Source: Floccularia luteovirens (taxonomy: Eukaryota; Basidiomycota; Agaricomycetes; Agaricales; Squamanitaceae). From it: a stretch of 64,000 nucleotides of DNA. Shown here one piece after another: positions 1 to 12,580 of the stretch. Each line of letters opens with the position of its first letter. The first letter of the stretch is position 1. The stretch covers positions 1,054,001-1,118,000 of the forward strand of contig VSJF01000001.1 of the NCBI GenBank assembly GCA_009739215.1. Direction: 5' to 3'. Position numbers and translations under genes: made by a program. The notes beneath the pieces were generated by a model. It was given only the letters and a program-made list of their open reading frames with translations. It was not told the DNA's origin and did not search any database.

Positions 1-2088
1 TCCCGATTGTAGAGGCAATTGGGGAATGTTCTGCTTACTCAGATCTGGATATTGTTCCCATCACCTTCCCATTCTGGATGCGCCTCGCTCAAAACATTGG
101 GAAGAAATCATCAGTGTCACCCCTGTTCCTCAACGCATACAAGGCTCTGATGACCGTCATCATCAATCATCTTCACTTTCCGGCTGACATAACCACTCTA
201 ACTGGCCAGGAGGCTGATGACTTCCGATCTTTTAGACATGTTATGGGAGATACGTTGAAAGACTGTTGTTTTGTCTTACGGACGGACACTTGCCTTCTTG
301 CGACTCACCAAATGATTACCAATGCATTGGCACGTGGTCAAGACGTATCCTGGCAAGAAATTGAAGCACCACTTTTTGCAATGAGATCTATGGGAGCCGA
401 AATAGATTCAAATGACAACAACGCAGTCCCGAAGATAATGGATTTGATACCTTCTCTCCCTGATCACCCGCGAGTTCGTTACGCAGCGCTTCTGATCATT
501 TCACGTTATACGGAGTGGATCAACCTACACCCGGACTACATCACATTCCAACTTCAATACATTTCAGCAGGTTTCGAAAGTTCTGACCAAGAGGTATGTG
601 CCGCGGCAGGGCAGGCCTTGAAATTTCTATGCCAGGACTGTAAACAGGTATTTTTCATCAAATCACAATTTGCTACATTATAATTTACTAATTGAATGTC
701 CTTTTCTTCAGCACCTTGTCGATTTCCTTCCCACGTTACATACATTTTTGAGTACGACTGGTTCTAAACTTGTCCAAGACGATCGACAACAAGTCTATGA
801 AGCCATTGCGCATGTCATTTCAGCAATGCCTATGGAGAGAGCTGCGGAGTCGCTTCGAACATTTGCCCTCGATATACTGGCTAAAGTACACACTCTGGCG
901 AATAACCCTTCGCCTTCGAAAGGAGACATGGAGGCCGTTGGAGGTACTTCTGCTTCACACTCCTTCTATTGACTGTTTCCTAATAAATGCCCTGCAAGAT
1001 GGTCTCGAGAATCTAGAAGTTATGCTACATATCATTCGTGGTTTCGGTGACGAACTTCCATCCTCGTGCCAAAACACCTGCGACGAAGCATGGGCAGTGT
1101 TTGATAACTTTTTACTGAAGTACGAGTCAAATTTTGACCTCGCAGAACGAGCCACACGAGTCCTTCGGCACGGCATCAACCTATTTGGAGATACGACATT
1201 ACGCATAGCGCCCCCTGTGTTAACTAGGATGTCTCTTTCTTTCGAGCACACCGGCTTTCCGAGTTTCCTTTGGATAGCTGGCAAGATCATAGCAAGATTT
1301 GGAAATGGGGAAAATTTGAATTTGCGTCGAGTTTCCCAGGATCTCTATGAAAGATCTACCAACAAGACCATAGATCTTCTTCAAGTTAAGACGCCAGGGG
1401 AACTTCCAGATGGTACGTTGACGGTTATGTGCATAGAATTTAGTGGGGCTAATAAAATTCTTCTACCTCAGTCCTGGAAGATTATGTTCAGTTATTGATC
1501 CAGATGGTCAATTTTGCGCCTGATGTCTTCTTCACATCACCAGCATTCCCTTCTGCTTTTACAGTGTGTTTAGCTGCACTCACTGTAGTTCACACAGACA
1601 TTGTGTTTGCGGCGTTGGATCTGTTCCGGAGCATCTTGACACATGATTGTTTGGCACCCAACCCTACCAATACCCCACCTGAATTTCCTATTTATGCCGC
1701 TGCTATCCGTGGTGTTATTGATAAAGAGGGGTTTGCCCTCACAACATATCTACTTACTGGTCTTGTTGGGGATTTCCCGGAGGACGCAACAGCTATTGTT
1801 GTGTCCATATTCAGGGTTCTCGCATTTGGCTGGTCTGCCCAGCTTTTGGATTGGCTCCCCCCTGTATTGGAGCAATTACCAACAACAGTTGCTAATAACG
1901 AAGTGAAGGCTCTGTTCTTAACGGAAGTATCGAGGTGCGTACGGCCGAAGAAAAACTGACCACATTTTCTGATTTGATATATACATAGCGCTGTTAACCA
2001 AGCCCAATATGACAAGGTTAAATACGCAATCCTTTCTCTAAATCGTGCTTCGAGGAAGGCTCGTGATAGGCGTGGAATGGGGATATAA
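1..2088 (+). CDS. MTR10: Transportin-3/Mtr10-type importin beta (5' partial)
   Basis: Karyopherin of the TNPO3/Mtr10 family, which carries SR-type RNA-binding proteins into the nucleus. The reading frame is open from base 3, so the N-terminus lies outside the window; about 615 C-terminal residues are present. Introns that keep frame are 648-711, 944-998, 1413-1471 and one that starts near 1935 and ends at 1988. Recognisable blocks are MRSMGAE, HPRVRYAALLIISRYTEW, AAAGQALKFLCQDC and the basic end AILSLNRASRKARDRR, all typical of the HEAT-repeat C-terminal half of this family. The TAA stop is at 2086-2088. The next gene on the same strand begins 293 bp downstream. The family call is strong; the symbol is by orthology only. 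Confidence 0.92.
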
Positions 2089-2381
2089 TTTTGTTATTAG
2101 CTGTCACTCCACAGAATAGCAGAAGAAGTAGTCATTTGTGCGGAGACACTGTAATATTTTTGAATTGAAATAATAAATGATTCCTGTTTTGTCCGACTGG
2201 GGAATAGTAGGAGTCCCGTTAGGAATTCCGTCAAATGGCTTCCCTCCATACAACTACCCTTCTGCTAAAAGTCGGACGACCATTGCCGACAACAAAAGAC
2301 AGAACCAGCGGAAACAAACATGAATAAATAGCACTACTTTCCTATCACTCAATAACCGGTTCACTGGTTATACGCTATACA

Positions 2382-3853
2382 ATGTTCCGCCGTGCTGGAC
2401 AATCTCTGTTGGGTGGCAGTGAGTCTTTTGTTATAGTTTAATGAAAACTGCTTTCTCATGTCCATTTTAGCCGGACGCAGGACGTTCTCGCAGTCAGGCG
2501 CCAGGAAAAGTTATGCAGATACCATCCAGAATTTGTTGATACACAAGGATACCAAGGTTCTATGTCAAGGACTTACAGGAAAGACTGTACGAGCAGCTCT
2601 AACATCCTCCATGAATAATACTATAACGAACACTTTTCTGTCAGGGGACATTCCATGTAAAGGAAGCGTTAGAATACGGGACGAATATGGTTGGAGGTGT
2701 GTCTCCTAAGAAAGCTGGACAGACACACCTTGGTCTACCCGTTTTTGCCAGTGTGGAAGAGGTGGATATTTTCTTTTGTTCCTGAACTAATTTGCTAACT
2801 GCTCTCAATTTCTGCTAGGCAGTCCGACACACAAAACCTGACGCCTCAATTCTCTACGTGCCACCCCCGTCTGCGGCCGACGCCATTATAGAAGCCATTG
2901 AGAATGAAATTGGTCTCATCGTTTGCGTAACAGAAGGCATCCCCCAGGCAGATGAAATAAGAGTCTGTTGATTGGTTGTTTAAATGAATTAGGTTATAAT
3001 TGACATTTGGAATAGGTTATGAATGCGCTCAAATCCCAGTCTCGTTCTCGTCTAGTTGGTCCAAATTGTCCCGGTGGTATAGCTCGTATCTCTTCTTGTA
3101 TTGGTTTTATTGCTCAAAAGCATCAATGCAGTGATCAATCCTCTCGGGTGTAAAATGGGAATCCAACCTGGTCATATTCATAAACCTGGCAAGATAGGTA
3201 GGCGAACCTAGGCCTATTCTCGTCACGCTGCTCATGCTACACATAGGAATTGTCTCTCGTTCTGGAACACTGACCTATGAGGCTGTTGCCCAAACGACAG
3301 ATGTCGGTCTTGGACAGTCACTCTGCGTTGGTATCGGAGGTGACCCATTCCCTGGTACTCAGCATGTAGATGTGATCAAAGTGTTCCTCGAGGACCCTAA
3401 CACCGAGGGTGTGTATATTTTAGTCATATCCAAATACATGTATCTTAAACATAAATAGGTATTGTCATCATCGGGGAGATTGGTGGCTCAATGGAAGAAG
3501 AGGCTGCCGAATATCTAGAAAAATACAACAAAACTAGAAGCAAACCCAAACCTGTGGTTGGCTTTATCGCTGGACGCACTGCACCACCTGGTCGACGAAT
3601 GGGACATGCAGGAGCTATCATCTCTGGCGGAAAAGGTTAGTAAACACGACATATTCCAGAGATAGTCTTACCAAACTCTATGTAGGTGCTGCTTCGGACA
3701 AAGTAGCCGCTTTGGAAAGAGCTGGAGCTGTAGTGACTGACAGCCCTGCTAAGATTGGTGCAGAGATGCTAAAGGTGTGTAACATGTCTCCAGGATGATA
3801 TCTCAACGTCTGATCTTTTGAGCTAGGCAATGAAAGCGGCAGGCCTGGTTTAA
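2382..3853 (+). CDS. LSC1: Succinyl-CoA ligase alpha subunit, mitochondrial
   Basis: Alpha subunit of succinyl-CoA synthetase of the TCA cycle, which interconverts succinyl-CoA and succinate with NTP formation in the mitochondrial matrix. It starts [12 protein letters not shown], a basic presequence-like N-terminus, and is broken by many small introns (first 2419-2470). Spliced blocks include [57 protein letters not shown] and [10 protein letters not shown]. The segment RRMGHAGAI around 3600 carries the phospho-histidine, and the protein ends AMKAAGLV. All family motifs are present, so the gene looks intact. The beta subunit is not in this window. Confidence 0.95.
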
Positions 3854-4031
3854 GTACTATTATAATTATGATAATAGTTCAGATTGTCCCTTTAACTAAT
3901 CATAATAGAATGTTGGGTATACGCAACATAAAGGATTAAACAACTTATATTGAGATTTTAACCTTTTATTTATATAAGCACGTGAGTCATTGTGTTACGA
4001 CCTAAGAGGTTGATTGCTTTGTTTTCAAGTT

Positions 4032-4900
4032 ATGGCCAGCAATCTATCTTCAGACTTTCAGGAGGCCGTTAATTATCTCACTAACTCAAAATCGTTGCCC
4101 CCCGTCAGCTCTTCGGTGAAACTTGAGGTCCATATACACTCAGAGTTACTAAACTGCGAGGTCCTGACCAATCTCGACAGTTATATGGCCTATTCAAGTA
4201 CATAACCGTCTCGAAGGAACCGACGTCATCTCGGCCGTCCATCTTTGACTTGACGGGACGTGCAAAGTGGGATGCATGGGCAGCAGCTGGTAAAAAGTAC
4301 AAACGAGCTCGAGATGCAGAGAATCGTTATCTTGAGATCGCAAAGAGCATGGGATGGTCTAAAGGGGTCCGAGCAACACGAAAAGAACCAGAACTTGAAG
4401 TAAATGACGAACGATTCTGGGAAGATGATAACTTCGAACCCTCTCCAAACAGAAAAGGTGAGAATGCAGGCTTGGGAACATCTGTCAGTGCTATGCAGCT
4501 GCCATCTCCTGTCGAGGACAATAGCATACATGGATTAGCTGTTTCCAATGACGTTCGTGGTCTGAAATCACTATTGCGTCGAGAACCCAAGACAGACTTG
4601 AATGAAATAGATGAATATGTGCGTTATACAAGGTTAGATCAGATTTCATATCTAAAAGGATATAGGGTTATTCTGCGCTGCATCTTGCTTGTGATCGGGG
4701 AAACGCTGAATTCGTCCAAGCTTTGCTTGATAATGGAGCTGATAGTACAATCAAGGTGGGAGAAGAGAATATTTAAACCAGAGACAGTAAACCAACTCAT
4801 ATTTGTGTTATAGGATTCGGATGGTTTAACCGCATTGGAGCTAGCGAAAGAGGCTGGTCATGAACATATACAAGCTATTCTAATAGACCGTTCCAATTAA
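4032..4900 (+). CDS. Acyl-CoA-binding domain protein with ankyrin repeats (ACBD6-like)
   Basis: The N-terminal half is an acyl-CoA-binding domain: FQEAVNYL, then after an intron (4128-4180) LYGLFKYITVS, the diagnostic GRAKWDAWAAAGKKYKR and AKSMGW. The C-terminal half has two ankyrin-type units, GYSALHLACDRGNAEFVQAL and DGLTALELAKEAGHEHIQAI, recovered by splicing introns near 4619-4660 and 4761-4813. This architecture matches ACBD6-type proteins, which bind long-chain acyl-CoA esters in the cytosol. The linker between the domains is acidic and low in conservation. It ends at TAA 4898-4900. The family call is strong; the physiological partner is unknown. Confidence 0.9.
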
Positions 4901-5067
4901 TACGAGAATGTACCCTTGTCATAAAGTAGATGAGGAAAACCAACAGTGTTCCTCCGTCATGTACCCTCACCATATCGAACCCAAGCTGACCACATACCCG
5001 GGGCATGTACTTTTGTGTCGGAGAGATGTAATATAATCCCATGATTCGTAGTATTGAGAGTGAAACC

Positions 5068-5455
5068 TCAATTCTGTGTCACATCTGGTAAGGAGCCGGA
5101 CTGACTTGCTTCATTTTTCGCTTTCAAAGCAGGGTGAGTTATACCACCCTATATTAAATTTTATATTTGAGTTTGAGTGGATACCGAAGAGCAAGGACAT
5201 GAAGAGTTGGCTCACCAACTGTAAAAGCTTGACTACCGATCTGCTCGGCTGAGCACCAGCGTTCAACCAGTATCTTATCCTATCTACACTCCACTCCACC
5301 GTCTTCGTTTTCTCTCCGACTGACAAGTGCGGGTCATAGACTCCCAATAATTCTGCGGGTTTTGCATCGCGTCGGAATCGCCTATCAATTGCTACGAGAT
5401 GAAAGATACGGTGGTGCCTATGGCCATGCATAGATAGTCGCAAACGGATAGCCAT
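5068..5455 (-). CDS. MRPS16: Mitochondrial small ribosomal subunit protein bS16m
   Basis: Two-exon gene (5216-5455 and 5068-5148; intron of 67 bp) encoding 106 residues. The N-terminus MAIRLRLSMHGHRHHRIFH and the following DRRFRRD, LGVYDP and VDRIRYWLNAGAQPS are the signature of bacterial-type ribosomal protein S16. The second exon adds a short tail beginning GGITHPALKAKNEA. The only ATG start consistent with the family is at 5455; a TTG two codons upstream is not needed. It is divergent from the AP endonuclease gene, with start codons 143 bp apart, so they share a promoter region. Confidence 0.88.
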
Positions 5456-5598
5456 GGTCAACGCAGAATAGACAAAATTTGACTTCGTTCAAGCTGCATT
5501 TTTCGGAAGGTGCACTTTTTCACGTGACCACTACCAGACGCGTTTAAATGTCCCGGTGAGCAACACATTCAGCACACGAACACAACGTGAAAACTCTT
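5456..5598. promoter_or_regulatory. Bidirectional promoter region, MRPS16 / AP endonuclease
   Basis: 143 bp between two divergent start codons. It contains CACGTG at 5521-5526, the core of bHLH/Cbf1-type sites, and ACGCGT at 5538-5543, the MluI cell-cycle box core bound by MBF-type factors in other fungi. Both are exact matches in the sequence. Function here is inference, though an MBF site would fit a DNA repair gene. Confidence 0.45.
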
Positions 5599-6912
5599 AT
5601 GTCTCTCAAAAGAAAATCAACAAACTGCAGTCAAGACGCATCTACAAAAAGACCCAAAGCTAATTTTTTCGCTCCAAGAACTAAGAATGTCGACGCGACT
5701 TCAACTCTCAATTTCAAAGCCAAGGTCTCGAGTGACATAAGAATTGTTACCTGGAACATAAACGGTATCAAATCCGTCGACGAAAAGTTGTTGAAGAAAT
5801 ATCTAGAAGGAGAAGACCCCTCCATTCTTATCTTGACAGAGACCAAATATTCGAAAGGAAAGCCGGATATCATGTGCCTTAAAACGCGCTTCAAGGTATT
5901 TGGAGAACCATCATGATTTCACCCTCTTAATCAGGGTACTACAAATTAATTCTCGTAGTACCAATACTGGGGGACGGATCCTCGTCCAGGATATGGTACG
6001 TTTAATTCGATGTGGCGTCCATTAACGACTTAAGGTTTCCTCTCTATTTTAGCGGGTACAGCAGTGCTATCGAAATTCAAGCCAATCGAGGTTATTGAAG
6101 GTCTACCAACCTGGGGAGATTCGCCAGAAGAAACAGCAGGTCGTGCGTCACGCATTAACATAATTCCTTCAGGATTGTTTTAACAGTTATATTATACAGG
6201 TTATGTTCAGTTGGAATTCGCTGATGTATACGTCGTTGGAACCTATGTCCCGAATTCTGGAGAAAATTTCAAGGTTTCATTCCGCATCTTGTTGCTTGGA
6301 TTGGAATTTATACGTGTTATAGACAATGGATATGAAAACGAAATGGAACACAGCTTTCGCAGCTCATCTCCCAGAACTAGACAATAAAAAGCCCGTTATT
6401 TGGGCTGGAGACTTTAATTGCATCTTAAGCAAAGAGGGTAGGATCTGCCTAGGTGTCACGATGATAGACTGAAATTATTATTGAGACCTCGACCAGACAG
6501 CGCAAGGCTTTTGGGACCAGATTAGTGGATTATCCCAACAAGAAAGAGATGGCATGACAGCAATTCTCACTCCTGAAAATGAGAAAGATCCAAAATTTAT
6601 CGATGTCTGGAGAGAACTCCATCCCACAACAAAAGAGTATACGTGAGTTGGCATGTCGATTGAACTTCTTGGCTCTTCTCATCCTTGCCATTAGACATTC
6701 CAGCGGGAAATATGGAGCCTGGAGACTCGACTCTTTTATTGTGAGTACAATGATTTCAAACATTTCTGCGTTTTGTTCAATATCACTGTATGCATCAGTT
6801 GTCCAACCGTTTAGTGGAAAAGGCTAGATATTGCGAGATTAGAAATGAAGTCAAAGATTGGAAATTGTCGGACCATTGGCCCGTAGCTCTAGACATTACT
6901 TTACAAATGTAA
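5599..6912 (+). CDS. AP endonuclease, exonuclease III/APE1 family
   Basis: DNA base-excision repair enzyme that cuts the backbone 5' of abasic sites. After a basic N-terminus (MSLKRKSTN) the catalytic motifs appear in order: VTWNINGIKS, ILTETK (metal-binding Glu), YWTPRPGYGTAVLSK, GTYVPNSG (Tyr), WAGDFNC (Asp and Asn), WRLDSF and SDHWPVALDI (final Asp-His). They are spread over small exons separated by introns starting near 5896, 5998, 6146, 6275, 6437, 6642 and 6739. I take the ATG at 5599 as start; the in-frame codon at 5587 is GTG. All catalytic residues are present, so the enzyme should be active. It is convergent with LSM5. Confidence 0.92.
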
Positions 6913-7030
6913 CGGCTAGCGAAGGCATTACAGGCATGATATATGATCCGGGTAGTATGTGGATCTCGTACATCGCACCAATGAGAATCGCAGTATATGA
7001 GACTCATGTTTGCTTCCCTTGGCAAACCGT

Positions 7031-7496
7031 CTAAACACTGTCCGGCCCAGAACTACCAGGTATCAGCTGGTACAGCAGACTCAGAGCCGTGATAAAGTAC
7101 ATAATTATCCCAACGTACCATACAAATGTTGTTCCCATTCAGAAGTGTTTGGGCCAATTGCGTTGTCTTCCTGCCTTGTGGGGTGGTCTCGCTTGAAGGA
7201 AGACATCAAACATCAAGATGGCCTCAAGGAAGTGCATGAACATACTATTCTGTTACATCTTCCAAAACCATATCTTCGGCGGGGAAGTAAACTGTCTATG
7301 CGGATAACCAAACTACAAATAACTTACTGACGAAATCATCAAAACCAAGCAATGTCCCGGTAAATTCACGGTCGCCTTTCATGATTACCCAAATACGCGA
7401 ACCAATGCATCTGTCAATCAACTCTATCTTTCTAGTCAGTTAAGGCGCGTCGCATACGTTAAAAGTTTTACCGAGAGGAAGAATCTGTGAAGCCAT
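7031..7496 (-). CDS. LSM5: U6 snRNA-associated Sm-like protein LSm5
   Basis: 85-residue Sm-fold protein split over five tiny exons: 7472-7496, 7423-7328, 7273-7246, 7191-7119 and 7066-7031, which add to 258 nt in frame. Spliced sequence reads [17 protein letters not shown], then [29 protein letters not shown] and [13 protein letters not shown], which are the Sm1 and Sm2 motifs of LSm5. LSm5 sits in the LSm2-8 ring on U6 snRNA and in the LSm1-7 ring for mRNA decay. No exon exceeds 96 nt, so the gene does not show as a long reading frame on either strand. It is convergent with the AP endonuclease, 118 bp apart. Confidence 0.9.
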
Positions 7497-7876
7497 CGTA
7501 ACCTGTGCTAAAGAGAAGAGATAAGAATATCAATACAAATCCTGAGTGTTGTCTCGGTCACGTTACTAACCATCACTTTTGAGTAAAATTGTATTGATAA
7601 ATATTTTACAGAAGCCCAACGCGAAACGTAGATGAAATCAGAATACAGTTAAACATTTATAAGTTGTTGAAGTGCGAGGAACACCCCTCCCAGTACAGAG
7701 CTATACAATTTAGTTCAGTTGCAATTTTGGACAATCGCAAATCTTAAACCCCCCATCGCCATGAAACATCAAAATTGTAGCTGTGATAAAAGAACTATGA
7801 TAGTATTCGTGCTTTAGAGGACAATAAATTGAACAAGAAAAGAAGATCAATACAACGATTTTGGGAGATGAAATAT
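7497..7876. other. Intergenic, no gene seen
   Basis: 380 bp between the LSM5 start codon and the importin alpha stop codon, both minus strand. AT-rich, holding the LSM5 promoter and importin alpha 3' UTR. I see no further coding exon or RNA gene. Confidence 0.5.
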
Positions 7877-9777
7877 CTACTGCTCAAAGCTGAATCCACC
7901 CTGTGGAGCACTCATGTCTGCGTGGAACTGTTGTCACAAGTGATGAGTATACGCAGACCAATCGGCAGTGGAATGATGGAAACTTACAGCAAACGCGCCA
8001 GTAGAGTCGACGTTAGGAGCAGTGATTGCCGAATCAACTTCTTCTTCATCTGGGAAATATTTATCCATAATATTGAAAGCCTTTTTGTAGATTTCCAAGT
8101 TGTCATGGTGTTGCAAGTTGTGGATAGTCTTCATGCCTCCAGCTTCTTCAACATACAAAGCATATTGGTTAACAGCTCCGGGTCCTGAAGCTATTCTATC
8201 TGCTTCGCCAATCTTCAAGATGTTATCCAAGCCATCAAGAGCAACTTGGATGATCTTGTTGTCCATCATAGTCAGTAAATCACAAAGTGGTTTGATACAA
8301 CCTTGCGAGACGAGATAGCGAATTTGGGACGGTTCTTGAAGACCACCAGAGGTTGCATTGGAGATTGCCCAGCATGCTTCCTTCCTTGTTTTGAAATCCG
8401 CATTTTGAAGGATGTTGATAAGGGGCGGAATTATGTTAGCATCAATGACGGCCTGAATTTGAGCAGGGGAGCCTGCAGTAACGTTAGAGATAGTCCAACA
8501 GGCCTCTTTGCGGATACCATCCTTGGGGGAAGAAAGTAGGGCGAGTAGGGCAGGAAGAGCTCCTGATGCAATGACAACTTGGGTTTGAAGGTCATCTCCT
8601 GTGACGATATTACCAACAGAGCGCAGCGCTGGTGTTTGGACAGATGTCGAGTTATACATAAGAAGATCAACGAGACGTCTGCAAACACCAGATTCAATGA
8701 CAGCTTGTATCTTGTCATTGGATCCATCGGAGAGATAAGAAATTGCCCAACAAGCGTCAATCAAAATTTCATCGTCCAGTGAATATATTAGTTTGGTCAA
8801 CACTGTCAAGGCGGGGGAGATCTGGAATTCTCGTTAAAATTAGTTATGTTAAAGTAGTAACAAGACTTACCAACTCCCAGTCTGGTTGAGGAGACTTTCC
8901 TCTACAGAAGTTGCTCAAATGTCCAAGTGGCATTTCTAAGCATACTGAGCTTATGTTGTTCACTTAGAAGCGTTAACAGCGGCCTCAATGCACCCTGTTG
9001 GAGGACGTAATCTCTGCATTGGGGACTATCTCCAGCGATGTTCCCGAGTGCCCAGACCGCTTGTTCACGAACGTCAAGAACGGGAGAAGACAAGAGGTTT
9101 ATGAATTCTGGCACGGCTTGCGCATTTATGACGACTTGAGTATGATCAGCTGTTCCTGAGGCGATATTGGTAAGAGCCCAAGCTGCTTCAAACTATGGTT
9201 GTTATCAGTCAGTTCCCTCCAATACACAGTGATTATCGGTGGGATCAGATGCATACCTGAAGCATGGAATGCCCGTGTTTTAAAAACTCTACAAAACGAG
9301 GGACAACTCCGCATTCGATGACGCGTTCGATTGGAGGATTTTTCTCTTTTGAAAGGAGTTTGCGGAATTTGGTCGTCGCGTCGAGTTGGCGTTCAGGATC
9401 ATTTGAGAAAACACCCGATATCATCTCATCGGCCAACTAGATAACCACATATCAGACAACATGAAGCAAACGGTATGAAGAAGAGGTTAGCTACAGGAGG
9501 ATCCCAGTTGACGCCTCCAACTTCCTCATCTGAATCAACACCAGAAGATGGAAGGAAATTTCTCCTCTTCGAAATGTTCTCTTCCCGTTTCTGCCTCCTA
9601 ATTTCAACTTGTTGTTCCTCGCGACGACGCCTAAGATCATCCGGTTTAAGAGCACCCTTGCTTTTGTAGGCTAGATTAAACCCCAAGTTTGCGTCAATAC
9701 AAAGCATCGCGATAGGAACGATTATACGAACCATCCCTACGAGCCTTCATAGTGCGAGATTCTGAAGCATCATCCAT
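7877..9777 (-). CDS. SRP1: Importin subunit alpha (karyopherin alpha)
   Basis: Adaptor that binds classical NLS cargo and importin beta. The N-terminal IBB domain is recovered by splicing: [20 protein letters not shown], then [20 protein letters not shown] and ENISKRR. About ten armadillo repeats follow, with the NLS-binding tryptophan/asparagine pattern seen in [26 protein letters not shown] and [11 protein letters not shown]. The C-terminal part has the acidic PDEEEVD segment. A last intron (near 7926-7988) joins STGAFA to [13 protein letters not shown], giving the stop at 7877; reading through instead gives an unlikely tail. Start chosen at 9777, the first ATG in the spliced IBB exon. Intact. 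Confidence 0.95.
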
Positions 9778-10189
9778 GATTGCAAATCTGAAAGACCAAA
9801 GTTATGTGTTTCGCGAAAAAGAAAGACGACAGAAGAGAGTAAGAAAGTTAATTATCGATGTGTTCACAAAGGCGTGACTCGATATCGTGACCGAGTGGTT
9901 GTGGCGTTCGAGTCTGATAGCAAGTATTATAAGCACTTAAGTACTACATATATACAATATATACTCATTCACAGTTTTGTCTCTGCCTATGACACGATGC
10001 AACTTACTGGGAACACCGTTAGCCTTCCTACTATTGGATTTGTTCTCCGAGGATATCTAAAAACGAACGGAGTTGAGTGTAACACGAGACATTTCTCGAA
10101 GCATATTCTCTACTATCTGCGAACATTACTTACATATTCGTATTGTGCCAAAGAATGTTCAACTCACACAATGCATGTTTGCTCTAGAA
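9778..10189. other. Intergenic upstream of P450 pseudogene
   Basis: 412 bp with no recognisable gene. It holds the importin alpha promoter on the minus strand and degraded sequence in front of the P450 pseudogene. The last 25 bases or so before 10190 resemble those just before the intact P450 start at 13430. Confidence 0.5.
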
Positions 10190-12301
10190 ATGGGTTCTCT
10201 CCCCCTTCTCATCCTCTTCTCCACCCTGCTCTTTGTCCTTCATCGTTGGCGTGAACGAGTTTCCGAAAAGACTCCTTATCATCGGGAATGTATACGATAT
10301 ACCACATGAACAAGCATGGCTCACCTATACTGAGTGGAAGAAACAATTTGGCGATGTTATTCACATGGAAATATTCGGCACATCGACAGTTGTTCTACTC
10401 TGTGAAACCCTACCACTGAGACCTTCGAAAACAATCTTCAAATCATGCTGACTGTCCGAGAATGGTCAGCTTTCATTATTACATTGTTTGATGTTTAGCT
10501 CAATCGAACAGATCATGGCTAACACATGGGAGGTGGTGGGATTTTGGACACATGCAACATTCTGACTGGTGGAGGTAACCAGACCGAAATCATATTGAAA
10601 TCGTTCTGATAAGGCTCGCAGTGCCAAGGCGCCATATCAAAACTTTCCACCAGCATTTTCAGCCACGGAGTTTAACTGACTTCTACACAATTCAACAAAA
10701 GGCGACGGTAACTCTGCTGCAGCAATTATACCAATCGCCCCAGAACTATGCTCAACATATCCGCCAGTGTGTATAACAGTCATTTTAGAAGTTTATTCTG
10801 TACATTGCCCTAACGCTTATAGACACGTTGGGTCAGTGATATTACAAGTCGTCTACGGTTATGATGTCCAAACCGAAGACGATGATTACGTCGCACTTGC
10901 CAAAGAGGCTTTCGACGGTTTAATTATAGCAGTACATGCAGGCTCATACCTCGTTGAATACCTTCCTATCTTCAGACATGTCCCAAGCAAGTTTCCAGCT
11001 TAACCACAGCAATAATAACGTAGCTGATATCTGGCTACCAGGAGCACAATCTAAATGGCAGGCAAGACCTGGGCAAAGTCCAATTTTGCTATGAGAGAAC
11101 ACACCATTGAAACGAACAATCGTTAGTTTATTGGTCGATTAATATGTACCTCCTGACCACTATATATATATAACAGGCCGCTGGAACTGCAATTCCTTCA
11201 TATGTGTCAAGGAACATCGAAAATACGAACTCGAAAGGATATGATCACATTCAAGAAGAAGTGGTCGGGAACTGTGCGGGAGTTGCCTACCTTGGTAAGC
11301 TTTACACTTCGAAGTATCCAAAAAGTCCTGTTTATGGTGGTTTTAGCTGGGTCAGATACCGTAAGTGAACAGTTGCCTGGTGCATCCATCCCTGTTCAGG
11401 ATAGTCTAGACTGTCTCTATGGTCCAAACATGGGTGTTGGCTATGGCACATAATCCACATGTCGTAGCGCTTGCTCGTGCAGAATTAGACGCTGTCCTAG
11501 GACATTCCTTGACAAGATTACCTGATTTCAACGACAGAGCATCCTTGCCTTATATCGAAGCCATTTTGTCCGAGATGCTTAGGTATTTTCCTGTGACTCC
11601 CTTAGGTCTGTCCATCCGTGACAGTTCGTAAAAACTCTATACTTACCATAATCCCAGCTCTCCCACACTGAGCGTTGAAAGATGACGTTTATGAAGACTA
11701 TCACATCCCAGCGGGTAAACACAATACCGCTCTAATAATGACAAGGAAAATGGTAAAGTTCAGACAGGTGCAATGCTTGTTGGTAACACTTGGTAAAATA
11801 TTTCAACAATCTTTGTGAATGCTTCACAGCGGATACCAGGGCCCTGATAAAGACTTGTACCCAGAGCCTTTTCAGTTCAAACCAGAACGATTCCTCAAAA
11901 CACAAGGTAAAAGCCTCCCACCCGACCGTGTTACCATTGGTGCACTCGGATCTGGTGCAACTCTCATTGTAGCTAGCAGTATTTCTTGCTTGCTCACACT
12001 TCCAAAGAATTTGTGCTGGGCGTTATTTTGCATTGAACACTGCGTGGATCGCCATGGTTTCCATACTATCGTGCTTTGCAATCCTCAAACCATTGGAATT
12101 TGAAGGAAAAGAGTACGACCCTCCATTGGAATACACAGATGGAGCTGTCGTGAAAGTTTCACTTAAGCATGTCGAACGTTTGAAGCTCAAGATTGTATTA
12201 GGCATCCCAAGCCGTTCGAGGTGCGCCTAGTCCCACGGTCGAAAGAAGTACACAATCCGCTTCGCGTTGCAAAGGAAGAGCACCAAAGTGGTAGTACATA
12301 G
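10190..12301 (+). pseudogene. Cytochrome P450 pseudogene (decayed tandem copy 1)
   Basis: Exon-by-exon relic of the intact P450 at 13430-15619. The start MGSLPLLILFSTLLFVLHRW and the block IIGNVYDIPHEQAW are preserved, but a 27-nt deletion removes the proline-rich hinge and a nearby 1-nt insertion shifts the frame. The end of exon 1 carries further indels leading to a stop near 10449. The ALARAELDAVLGHSLTRLPD-like exon near 11460 is still readable, but the heme-binding loop FGFGRR is replaced by LGSGAT near 11945 with its intron damaged. Several small indels occur elsewhere. It cannot make a P450. The coding relic ends at the stop at 12299-12301 aligned with that of the intact copy. Confidence 0.85.
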
Positions 12302-12364
12302 TCATATCGTTCACAAGATTCTTTTGGATTTCCGTTTCAATGTGCCAGGATATTATTAATCGTT
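10190..12364 (+). repeat. Tandem duplication unit, copy 1
   Basis: About 2.2 kb duplicated segment matching 13430-15689, in the same orientation. Exons and introns both align. After the P450 stop, similarity continues through about 60 bp (12302-12364) that in copy 2 is the last exon of the convergent dehydrogenase gene, and then stops. A few dozen bases before the start codon also match weakly. Confidence 0.8.
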
Positions 12365-12580
12365 TAAAAAAAGAGTTCACATCCTATGAATATCTTCTTA
12401 TTTACGTCAAGTTCGTCAAAGTTGACAATAATCAATTCATGCTCAGTGGGGTCGAAACCCGGAGGATTCCAATTTGCTTCCAGCTGGATAAGTACATACA
12501 GATCTTCCTAGTCTCGTTCCCAGACGTTCGGTGCTTGCCGCGCGGAGTTGATATCTGAGAGTCAAAACTCAAGACCAAAT

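Noticed and set aside
7010..7330. 106-codon plus-strand frame
   Set aside because: It is antisense to LSM5 exons and has no recognisable protein content.
10190..12301. A second functional P450
   Set aside because: Hinge deletion, frameshifts in the first exon and loss of the heme-binding FGFGRR rule out a working enzyme.
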